Shown in pieces: positions 12,867 through 19,432 of a DNA stretch of 46,342 nt. The position numbers and the translations under genes were made by a program. Each line of letters begins with the position of its first letter. Position 1 is the stretch's first letter. The stretch comes from a virus: the IMG/VR virus record IMGVR_UViG_3300010373_000014, positions 1-46,342 of that record; one strand, 5' to 3'. A model generated the notes under the pieces. The model searched no databases, had not been told where the DNA came from, and saw nothing but the letters and a program-made list of their open reading frames with translations.

Positions 12867-13112
12867 ATGTACACACCGATACTAGATTACAGACCAGGAT
12901 TGGAACCAATTATGTATGATGAGAACAGGCCACAAGTAGACTGTGCAATGAGCGATGCTAAGTCCGCGCGAATCATGCGCCCAACAATCGAACAAGAAAT
13001 TGATGATGAAGTTCGTATGTTGACTGAACGACTTGCTAAGAAACAAAAGCTAGCACAACTTCTAAAAGAGAATCCAGTTATTGCTGAGTTTATGAACTTG
13101 TCAAGGAGTTAA
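12867..13112 (+). CDS. Hypothetical helical protein after tRNA-Leu (81 aa)
   Basis: ATG at 12867, six bases after the tRNA; the G-rich 3' acceptor arm (GGGGGC) may double as ribosome site. The 81-aa product has a Pro/Tyr-rich N-terminus (MYTPILDYRPGLEPIMYDENR) and a long charged helix (EQEIDDEVRMLTERLAKKQKLAQLL), likely a coiled coil. No family is recognised. It is followed by a small acidic protein gene one base later. Confidence 0.65.
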   Translation: MYTPILDYRPGLEPIMYDENRPQVDCAMSDAKSARIMRPTIEQEIDDEVRMLTERLAKKQKLAQLLKENPVIAEFMNLSRS

Positions 13113-13113
13113 T

Positions 13114-13326
13114 ATGGAATACAACGACATGTTGATGCATCATTCTTATCGTGAGCTATTTACATCACCAGTTAATCCTAGTGGTGATGATCCAAATGAA
13201 GATTCACCAAACGATGATTCTGACCTATCGTCTACTAATCTTCCTGATGACGATTTGGAAGATGATGAGGCTGATTCATTATCGCTTCCGGATAGTGATG
13301 ATGATGAAGCTGACGTAGATGATTAA
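13114..13326 (+). CDS. Extremely acidic small protein (70 aa)
   Basis: ATG at 13114 has a strong ribosome site (AAGGAG) ending just before it. The first 20 residues (MEYNDMLMHHSYRELFTSPV) are ordinary, but the remainder is almost only Asp, Glu, Ser, Pro and Asn, ending DSDDDEADVDD. The very low isoelectric point and likely disorder recall DNA-mimic or histone-like acidic phage proteins that block nucleases or polymerases. That role is a suggestion from composition only. Confidence 0.7.
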   Translation: MEYNDMLMHHSYRELFTSPVNPSGDDPNEDSPNDDSDLSSTNLPDDDLEDDEADSLSLPDSDDDEADVDD

Positions 13327-13349
13327 CGTGAATCTCTAGTAGGTGAATA

Positions 13350-13442
13350 ATGGACGCGCGCTCGGTAGTCATAACATCATATGTTTATGAGAACTTGATT
13401 GCTGGGCGCGCGTCTTCGTTTGCTTCGCATGGTGATAAATGA
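13350..13442 (+). CDS. Possible 30-aa protein
   Basis: ATG at 13350 follows AGGTGAAT; TGA at 13440-13442 overlaps the next ATG (13439) by four bases, the coupling pattern used throughout the operon. The 30-aa product is MDARSVVITSYVYENLIAGR plus a short Ser-rich tail. Two GCGCGC hexamers lie inside it. Translation is plausible but unproven. Confidence 0.45.
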   Translation: MDARSVVITSYVYENLIAGRASSFASHGDK

Positions 13443-13855
13443 CTGATTATAATACTGATCGTGGAATTTGGTCTGGTCCTTCTGCCGAAGAAATTAAAGA
13501 ACGTATGATTAAATCACAACCTTCGCAACATGATTGGAATCGATTTCATTTGATTCGCGCAGAAATTTTCAAATTTATTGCTAAATCATTAGAAGAAGAT
13601 GGACATTGTAAAAGTTATGAAGGAGGATTAAATGTAGAATGGCCTAATTATTTCGAGGATAAAGATACTTCAGAAAATAATGGTTGGTATACTAATGGTA
13701 GTTGGATGATTACCTTACATTGTTATTTACTTGGACCAAGTCGGCATTATCGATGGATTGGTAAATCATTTCAAGAATGTTTAGAAAAATTCGAGTTAGA
13801 TGCAACTCATTGGATTCAAGGTAATTATAACTTTCGACATGATGAAAGAGAATAA
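13439..13855 (+). CDS. Hypothetical protein (138 aa)
   Basis: ATG at 13439 is coupled to the upstream stop. The 138-aa product is polar and aromatic-rich: MTDYNTDRGIWSGPSAEEIK, a helix HDWNRFHLIRAEIFKFIAKS, a strand pair (GGLNVEWPNYF, GSWMITLHCYLLG) and a helix (FQECLEKFELDATHW). Probably a compact alpha+beta fold of cytosolic type. No known motif is visible and I do not recognise the family. The next gene starts just past its stop. Confidence 0.7.
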   Translation: MTDYNTDRGIWSGPSAEEIKERMIKSQPSQHDWNRFHLIRAEIFKFIAKSLEEDGHCKSYEGGLNVEWPNYFEDKDTSENNGWYTNGSWMITLHCYLLGPSRHYRWIGKSFQECLEKFELDATHWIQGNYNFRHDERE

Positions 13856-13856
13856 A

Positions 13857-14210
13857 ATGCCACTAATCCCCGGAATGATCGATACGTTCGATAAGTTAAA
13901 AGAACTTCATAAGAAGAAAAATGATGATTATGCAGGTCAAAACGGACCATTCTTCAATTTTAAATTTACCGAATGGCTTCTCGGACATTTTAAGTATGAT
14001 CGTGATAAGGTATATGTGAATCAAATCGGCATCAAATTGGCGCGATTATCAGTTTTGCTAGGCCAAAATGGTGAAGCACGCAATGAATCAATCGAGGATT
14101 CATTCGATGACTTAATCAATTATTGCGCTATATGGAAATGCGCTTATATGGACACGAAACGTACTGCGCGCTTAACAGATGCACAAATTCAATCGGCTAA
14201 TACGGTATGA
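13857..14210 (+). CDS. MazG-like / nucleotide-modification-associated protein
   Basis: 117 aa from ATG 13857, directly after the upstream stop; a TTG frame farther upstream is unlikely. The core reads FDKLKELHKKKNDDYAGQ...FFNFKFTEWLL, then IGIKLARLSVLLGQNGEARNESIEDSFDDLINYCAIW. The KKxxDY and the NESIEDSxxDLxNY segment match all-alpha MazG-like proteins (DUF1599/Nmad1-like) that phages carry near nucleotide-metabolism genes and that may hydrolyse or sense (d)NTPs. Acidic residues in EDSFDD would be the metal site. Substrate is unknown. A deaminase-like gene and a UDG-polymerase lie in the same operon. Confidence 0.7.
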   Translation: MPLIPGMIDTFDKLKELHKKKNDDYAGQNGPFFNFKFTEWLLGHFKYDRDKVYVNQIGIKLARLSVLLGQNGEARNESIEDSFDDLINYCAIWKCAYMDTKRTARLTDAQIQSANTV

Positions 14211-14416
14211 AGAAAATCATAGAATATATAGAAAGATATTGTTGTCAATTTAAGGATTTGCGTCCAGTTTGTGATTCTAAAGTTTTATTTAGAAGTGGAC
14301 TTAGTAATGTTTATGATTTATTACAATGTAAACATTGTGGTCAACTTCATGAATATCATAGATTTATGGATGCTGCAGGAAGTATGGATTGGGATTATAG
14401 GCCAATAAAGAAATGA
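14207..14416 (+). CDS. Small zinc-ribbon protein (69 aa)
   Basis: ATG at 14207 overlaps the previous stop (ATGA). The 69-aa product has CC near residues 12-13, C at about 22 and CKHCGQLHEYHRF at about 41-53, probably a half or complete zinc ribbon, ending in an aromatic segment (MDWDYRPIKK). It is coupled to the following HTH gene. Function unknown. Confidence 0.65.
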   Translation: MKKIIEYIERYCCQFKDLRPVCDSKVLFRSGLSNVYDLLQCKHCGQLHEYHRFMDAAGSMDWDYRPIKK

Positions 14417-14664
14417 CAACCGAGCGCGCAAAATATGATGCATCCGAAACATGGCAGGATAAGATACGTGTCATGGCACTATATCATTATAGTCAAATTG
14501 CATCACAGGATAAGTGGCTCATTCGTAACACCGCAGAGTTCTTTGGAATAAGCACAAGCACTGTAGCAGAGAATTTGTTTATAGCAAAGCACATGAGTGA
14601 AGTTAAGGAATTGGGTAGTAGGAATAAGGCGCTTAAGAAGCTGCGCGGATTCAAAGTCACATGA
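14413..14664 (+). CDS. Small helix-turn-helix protein (83 aa)
   Basis: ATG at 14413 overlaps the previous stop and its own TGA overlaps the polymerase ATG. The sequence WLIRNTAEFFGISTSTVAEN (about residues 36-55) is a clear helix-turn-helix, followed by a basic helix (SRNKALKKLRGFKVT). It is likely to bind DNA, perhaps as a regulator of the replication genes or an origin-binding accessory. Coupling to the polymerase gene supports a replication link, which is inference. Confidence 0.75.
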   Translation: MTTERAKYDASETWQDKIRVMALYHYSQIASQDKWLIRNTAEFFGISTSTVAENLFIAKHMSEVKELGSRNKALKKLRGFKVT

Positions 14665-17135
14665 TTGATGATACTTACGTTCCTGGACGTGGTGCATTTA
14701 ATCCTAAAATATGCTTTGTGGGGGAGGCGCCAAGTTATGACGAAGTAAAGTCCCTTACACCATTTACTGGTCCGTCCGGTAAGTTTTTTGATCAACTTCT
14801 GCGCGATGTTGGCATTAACAGATCAGAATGTTGGGTAACAAATGTATGTAAATACATGGTTACACCAAATAGTAAAAATGGACGCCCCATACCATTTGCT
14901 GTAAGAGCACAACGTGATGGTATTGATCTAAGCGCGCAGATAGATGAACTTAGGCGCGAAATAACACAACTTAACCCAAATGTTATAGTGCCGCTAGGCG
15001 GAACAGCATTATGGGCCGTTACGGGTAAAAAGTCCATCAAATCATTTCGTGGTAGCATCATAAGCGGAATGGGCCATAAAGTAATTGGCACATATCATCC
15101 TGCTCATATCCTATATTCCGAAGGCGAAGTAAAAGGATATTGGAATAAGCAGGTAATGGCATTTGATCTTAAGCGTGCAAAGATTCAATCGGAGTTTCCT
15201 GGTGTTAAACTTCCACAAAGAACGCTTCAGATTGCTAGGTCATCTCATCAATTTGCAGAATTCATTAACCGCAACAGACACCGCAATAATCCAGCTATTG
15301 ACATTGAAGCACAGAAATGTATTCCCATTTGTGTTGGCATCTCCTTTACGCCGACTGAAGGAATTACTGTACCTCTTTGGAATAGTTGGAATATCAGTGA
15401 TTTGCCTACCGCTGAGATTGTTAACATTTGGAAACTCCTTGCTGATTTCTTTGGTAAACATGACGTTGTAGGCCAAAACTTCGGATATGATCGAGATAAA
15501 CTCAAAAGATTAGGCTTTCTCGTCCGCGCGCTCCATAGCGACACGATGTTAAAAGCCTTTACCATAAATCCCGAGCTACCGAAGAATTTAGCCTTTAATA
15601 CGTCCATTTACACCGAAGAACCATATTACAAAGATGAAGGAATGTATGAAGGTTCCATCGATGACTTACTTATCGGCTGCGCGCGTGATGCTTGTGTAAC
15701 AAAAGAAATTGATTTAGCGATGGATAATGACCTGCGCGAGTTAGGCTTAACGGATTTTTATCGTAACTTTATCCTACCGTTACATGGATTATATGCCTTT
15801 ACAGAAAATAGTGATTCCATCGAACAATCCGGAATCCTCGTTGATGAGTCCATCCGAAAGGAACTTCTGCAGAAATATATTGCATGGGATGAGAAAATTA
15901 GATATGAGTTGTTTAGACTTACAGGATCTTATATCAATACATCATCGCCTAAGCAAGTTTCTGAACTCTTGTACAACACATGGCGATTACCTATCCGCGC
16001 GGGAACAGGTGAGGAAGTACTTACACAATTACTCAACAACACAGTTAAGAATGAAGTTCATAAACGAGGAATTGAGCTCATTCTTGAGAGCAGACGAGTA
16101 AAGAAAACTATTGGTACATATCTCCTAACACCAACTGACTTTGATGGTAGGATGCGCACAAGTTTCTTCATATGCCTAGAAACTGGCCGCAGCGCAACCA
16201 TGCAACAAGAACCACCTGTCCGTCCTCTTATTGATGGCATAGATGAGAATGGTAAGAAATGTAAACGTACTATTGGCATGGCCTTCCAAACTATCACGAA
16301 ACATGGTGATATTGGACAGGACATACGTAAGATGTTGGTGCCCGATAAGGATTGTGTATTTATTCAGGCTGACTTATCACAGGCTGAAGCGCGTGTCGTA
16401 ACATTATTGGCGGATGACCTTGACACATTAAGGTTATATGATGAACATGACATTCATGCTATCACTGCTTCTTGGTTTTTCGGTGGGACTGAATCTGATT
16501 ATTCTAAAAAAGTATTGGGATTTGAAAGTCCTTATCGCTTTGCTGGCAAAACTCTTAGACATGCTGGTCATCTCGGCGCTTCCAAACGTCGAGCAAGCAT
16601 TGAACTCAATACCCAAGCTAGAAAAAACAAGATTGACTTCACTATATCAGAAGCACAGGCTGAGAAGTCATTAAAGATATTTCATGCGCGCTTTCCAAAA
16701 TTAAAACAGGTATTTCATAATGGAATTATTGAAGCTCTTAATAAAAACAGAAGAATCACAGCTCCTGTACCCTATGGGATCGAGGCGAATAAAGGTGGAA
16801 CGAGAATTTTCTATGAACGATTTGGAGATGAACTCAATAGACAGGCATTTAGCTATATCCCTCAACGCACGGTCTCTGAACATACTAAAGCAGCAGGTCT
16901 TAGAATTAGAAAGAATCATCAATGGATAAAAATTGTAAACGAAGCACATGACGCGCTTTTACTAATGGTGCCTGAAAAGCGCGCAGAAGAATGCGCCCTC
17001 ATAGTACGTGAAGAAATGCAACGGCCAATTGACTTCGCCAATTGTACTCTTAAACGAGGACTACTTGTGATACCGAGTGATATCGAATATGGATACAATT
17101 ATCAAGAGTTGTCGAAGTTTAAGTGGAGTAAATAA
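14661..17135 (+). CDS. DNA polymerase I family protein with N-terminal uracil-DNA-glycosylase domain
   Basis: 824 aa. Residues about 15-165 are a family-4-like UDG domain: GEAPSYDEV, TPFTGPSGKFFDQLL and HPAHIL are recognisable, but the Fe-S cysteines are missing (no CxxC near the start; KCRPP is replaced by KYMVTP). Residues about 190-360 form a 3'-5' exonuclease with DIE (Exo I), GQNFGYDRD (Exo II) and ARDA (Exo III), so proofreading should be active. The A-family polymerase follows: motif A is QADLSQAEAR (about 569-578), motif B is RFAGKTLRHAGHLG (626-639), and motif C is NEAHDALLL, with Ala where HDE is usual. Phage SPO1 polymerase also carries a UDG-like N-terminus. It is the main replicase of this phage and is coupled to the HTH gene. 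Confidence 0.95.
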   Translation: MIDDTYVPGRGAFNPKICFVGEAPSYDEVKSLTPFTGPSGKFFDQLLRDVGINRSECWVTNVCKYMVTPNSKNGRPIPFAVRAQRDGIDLSAQIDELRREITQLNPNVIVPLGGTALWAVTGKKSIKSFRGSIISGMGHKVIGTYHPAHILYSEGEVKGYWNKQVMAFDLKRAKIQSEFPGVKLPQRTLQIARSSHQFAEFINRNRHRNNPAIDIEAQKCIPICVGISFTPTEGITVPLWNSWNISDLPTAEIVNIWKLLADFFGKHDVVGQNFGYDRDKLKRLGFLVRALHSDTMLKAFTINPELPKNLAFNTSIYTEEPYYKDEGMYEGSIDDLLIGCARDACVTKEIDLAMDNDLRELGLTDFYRNFILPLHGLYAFTENSDSIEQSGILVDESIRKELLQKYIAWDEKIRYELFRLTGSYINTSSPKQVSELLYNTWRLPIRAGTGEEVLTQLLNNTVKNEVHKRGIELILESRRVKKTIGTYLLTPTDFDGRMRTSFFICLETGRSATMQQEPPVRPLIDGIDENGKKCKRTIGMAFQTITKHGDIGQDIRKMLVPDKDCVFIQADLSQAEARVVTLLADDLDTLRLYDEHDIHAITASWFFGGTESDYSKKVLGFESPYRFAGKTLRHAGHLGASKRRASIELNTQARKNKIDFTISEAQAEKSLKIFHARFPKLKQVFHNGIIEALNKNRRITAPVPYGIEANKGGTRIFYERFGDELNRQAFSYIPQRTVSEHTKAAGLRIRKNHQWIKIVNEAHDALLLMVPEKRAEECALIVREEMQRPIDFANCTLKRGLLVIPSDIEYGYNYQELSKFKWSK

Positions 17136-17377
17136 TGGCTATTTGTCCTATTTGTGGAAATGATATGTCATCTAGTAAATGTTGGTGTTATGTATCTGGT
17201 GACAATTACATTTCGCCCTCTAGAAATAGTAAAATTGATAACATTACTATAGAACAACTAACAAATGAAGAAATCCTCATAATCAGTAATTACATCGCCA
17301 ATGATTATGTACCACACGAAGAGCCTGCGCGCTCGGCAATCTTAAAGTTGCATCGTATTGCGGAGAAATATCGGTGA
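17135..17377 (+). CDS. Zinc-ribbon small protein after the polymerase (80 aa)
   Basis: ATG at 17135 shares a base with the polymerase stop (TAATG). The product starts MAICPICGNDMSSSKCWCYV, with two CxC/CxxC knuckles forming a zinc ribbon, then a helical C-terminal half (EEILIISNYIANDYV...LKLHRIAEKYR). It overlaps the next start (GTGA). Position between polymerase and DUF3987 gene suggests a replication accessory. Confidence 0.7.
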   Translation: MAICPICGNDMSSSKCWCYVSGDNYISPSRNSKIDNITIEQLTNEEILIISNYIANDYVPHEEPARSAILKLHRIAEKYR

Positions 17378-18570
17378 CATCGTGGCTCGATACCATAGTA
17401 GAACAACATGCTGAAAGTGAGTCACCACGTAACTATTGGTATTGGTCCGCAATGGCTGCAATGTCTGCCGTGATCAAAGACAAGATATGGATGGACCGAC
17501 ATTATTATAAACTTTACCCTAACATATATGTGATGTTATTCGGACCCTCAGGGATAAAGAAAGGTCCACCTGTTAATATGGCCCGTAAGTTAGTAGATCA
17601 AATAAATAATACACGTGTAATAAATGGCCGTTCATCTATACAAGGCATCTTAAAGAAGTTAGGCGAAGCCGAAACGAAACCAGGCGGTCACATTATCAAC
17701 ACAAGTTGCGGTTTTATTTGCAGCAGCGAAATGGCCTCATCTGTTGTAGAAGATAAGGCGTTCATGACCATTCTCACAGATGTATATGACAGGAATTATC
17801 GGGATGGACAATGGGAATCCTTACTAAAAGGTGAGAGCTTCAAATTAAAAGATGTTACCGTTACATTACTTGGCGCAGTTAATCAAGCACATAGTGATGC
17901 GTTGTTTACGAAAACAGATATTAATGGTGGCTTCTTTGCGCGCACGTTCTTCATTAACGAATCAAAACCACAGCGCCGTAATTCACTAATGTATGCGCCA
18001 TCGATCATACCAGATTATAAACAACTATCACAACACCTACGCGCGCTCAGCCAATTATCCGGTGAAATCATATGCACCGATGACGCAAAACAATTCATGG
18101 ATTCGTGGTATAACAATTTCTGGGAAAACATTGATTCGCAAGGTTATGAAGATCCAACGGGTACCATCAACAGATACCAAGATAGCGTTCTTAAGGTGGC
18201 TATCTTAATGAGCCTAGCGAAATCAACGAATTTGGTAGTAGAGCGCGCAGAAATAGAATCTGCCATCCACTATTGCGAACGTCTTATTGGTAATGTCCGT
18301 AAGGCAACTTTAGGAATTGGTAATGCTGTGCTTGGTAATCAAAAAAAGATAGCCATTATGGAACTAGTTGATCGTCCTAACCATATGATCTCACGTGCCC
18401 AACTACATAAGAAATTTTGGATGCATGGCTCCTTATCCGAATGGAACGAGATAATGGAACAGTTAGTTATAGCAGGTATTATTAACGCTGAAACAATGGG
18501 CAATCAACTCGTTTATCGAATGAACGATGAACAGATTAATGGATGGCAACGGCATTTTGAGGGGAAATAA
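17374..18570 (+). CDS. DUF3987-type P-loop protein, candidate replicative helicase
   Basis: 398 aa; GTG at 17374 overlaps the upstream TGA. It starts WLDTIVEQHAESESPRNYW. The strand-loop YPNIYVMLFGPSGIKKGPP (about residues 48-66) is P-loop-like although the usual Ser/Thr after Lys-Gly is replaced by Pro. Then follow GFICSSEMASSVVEDKAFM, a Walker-B-like position (ILTDVYDR), LLGAVNQAHSD and an Arg segment (GGFFARTFFI). This order is typical of DUF3987 proteins annotated as primase/helicase in phages. The altered Walker A leaves ATPase activity uncertain. A C-terminal winged-helix-like segment (ISRAQLHKKFWMHGSLSEWN) may bind DNA. Confidence 0.75.
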   Translation: MTSWLDTIVEQHAESESPRNYWYWSAMAAMSAVIKDKIWMDRHYYKLYPNIYVMLFGPSGIKKGPPVNMARKLVDQINNTRVINGRSSIQGILKKLGEAETKPGGHIINTSCGFICSSEMASSVVEDKAFMTILTDVYDRNYRDGQWESLLKGESFKLKDVTVTLLGAVNQAHSDALFTKTDINGGFFARTFFINESKPQRRNSLMYAPSIIPDYKQLSQHLRALSQLSGEIICTDDAKQFMDSWYNNFWENIDSQGYEDPTGTINRYQDSVLKVAILMSLAKSTNLVVERAEIESAIHYCERLIGNVRKATLGIGNAVLGNQKKIAIMELVDRPNHMISRAQLHKKFWMHGSLSEWNEIMEQLVIAGIINAETMGNQLVYRMNDEQINGWQRHFEGK

Positions 18571-18571
18571 C

Positions 18572-18646
18572 GGGCCCATAGCTTAACGGTAAAGCTGCGT
18601 CCTCATAAGACGTTGATTCTACGTTCGAATCGTAGTGGGCCCACCA
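18572..18646 (+). tRNA. tRNA-Met (CAU)
   Basis: 75 bases with encoded CCA. The acceptor GGGCCCA pairs perfectly with TGGGCCC; anticodon stem GCGTC/GACGT encloses CTCATAA with anticodon CAT; the T arm is CTACG-TTCGAAT-CGTAG. An elongator methionine tRNA is most likely, but a CAU anticodon modified to lysidine (isoleucine AUA) cannot be excluded from sequence. It begins two bases after the stop of the DUF3987 gene. Confidence 0.9.
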
Positions 18647-18652
18647 AATTTT

Positions 18653-18850
18653 ATGGACAAACAACAAATAATAAAGCTCATCAAATTAGCCAATGATAAT
18701 CCAAATATCAATGAGGCAAATTCCTCCGCGCGCTTGGTATGTAAACTTCTTGCTGATTATTCATTTCCACCCGAATCACCACAAGAATTAGATCCAATGA
18801 AGTGGTGTTTGCGCCATCATTGTCCTCGTAACACGTGTAAATGTGGATAA
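18653..18850 (+). CDS. Small DUF2786-like protein with Cys-rich tail (65 aa)
   Basis: ATG at 18653, seven bases after the tRNA. The N-terminal part (IIKLIKLANDNPNINEANSS...RLVCKLLADY) matches the helical start of DUF2786 proteins (KI.KLL.LA.d.n.nEa..A...a..L). The C-terminus is a short cysteine cluster (CLRHHCPRNTCKCG) able to bind zinc. It is much shorter than full DUF2786 proteins, so it may be a remnant or a stand-alone domain. Function unknown. Confidence 0.6.
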   Translation: MDKQQIIKLIKLANDNPNINEANSSARLVCKLLADYSFPPESPQELDPMKWCLRHHCPRNTCKCG

Positions 18851-19187
18851 ACAACTTCCTTATAAAGACCTTTGCACACTAATCGCCGCGCGCTCCATAT
18901 GCGCCGTACAAGTAGGATCACTTATTTATGATCATCATGGCATTATTAGTTGGGGTTGGAATCATTCAGGCCATACTGGTAATGGTGCTCATGCGGAAAG
19001 TGAAGCAATTAAGCGCGCAAATAGAAAACGTCTGCGAGGAAGTACGATTATCACAGTCGCTATCAGACGTAGGAAGATCATTAACTCATTTCCATGCCCC
19101 AATTGCTATGCCCGGATACGTAACGCGCAGATACGATTCGTAGAATGTCATAATCATCTTCGTGAATGGATGCGATATAAAATATGA
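18843..19187 (+). CDS. Cytidine/deoxycytidylate deaminase-like protein
   Basis: 114 aa; GTG at 18843 overlaps the previous stop. The zinc-deaminase signature is visible: HAESEAI (about residues 50-56, His ligand and catalytic Glu) and PCPNCYARI (about 84-92, two Cys ligands), with the strand SLIYDHHGIISWGWNHSG before them. This is the cytidine deaminase fold. Possible substrates are dCMP, a free nucleoside, or a base in nucleic acid. Phages often use such enzymes to supply dUMP for dTTP. Its presence with a UDG-bearing polymerase is notable because deamination makes uracil. Confidence 0.8.
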   Translation: MDKQLPYKDLCTLIAARSICAVQVGSLIYDHHGIISWGWNHSGHTGNGAHAESEAIKRANRKRLRGSTIITVAIRRRKIINSFPCPNCYARIRNAQIRFVECHNHLREWMRYKI

Positions 19188-19420
19188 GCCAATTCTTCAA
19201 ATTATACTTCGACAAACACCGCACAGATAATCTTGTATGGGAAATTACTTATTATGATGTGCAATCACACAAATCCGTAATGGCACATTATAGTGAGGTA
19301 TTTATCTCTGTGCCTATAAGGACTATTTATCTTGGTAAGTATGCGGAGGAACCGAAAGCAGTTATTAAGGGGAAGTATGATGTTCTGCGCACGAAGGGAA
19401 CTAAGTTGTATATTACTTAG
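19184..19420 (+). CDS. Hypothetical last gene of the early operon (78 aa)
   Basis: ATG at 19184 overlaps the deaminase stop (ATGA). The 78-aa product, MSQFFKLYFDKHRTDNLVWE... to VLRTKGTKLYIT, is basic and beta-rich with several aromatic residues. No motif is recognised. Its stop at 19418-19420 lies within the 3' end of the convergent late gene, an 8-base overlap. Confidence 0.65.
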   Translation: MSQFFKLYFDKHRTDNLVWEITYYDVQSHKSVMAHYSEVFISVPIRTIYLGKYAEEPKAVIKGKYDVLRTKGTKLYIT

Positions 19421-19432
19421 TAAATATAACTT
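19403..19432. terminator. Imperfect AT-rich dyad at the convergent operon ends
   Basis: AAGTT (19403-19407) and AACTT (19428-19432), with partly pairing TATA-rich inner arms around TTA, cover both stop codons. A weak bidirectional terminator is possible. No GC-rich terminator is visible here, so the two long operons may read into each other. Confidence 0.35.

Noticed and set aside
18572-18646. Calling the CAU tRNA an isoleucine tRNA
   Set aside because: It cannot be excluded, but methionine is the default for an unmodified CAT anticodon; lysidine modification is not readable from DNA.
3048-19420. Integrase, excisionase or CI-like repressor indicating a temperate phage
   Set aside because: No tyrosine or serine recombinase motif and no repressor with a protease domain were recognised; the small HTH proteins alone do not support lysogeny.
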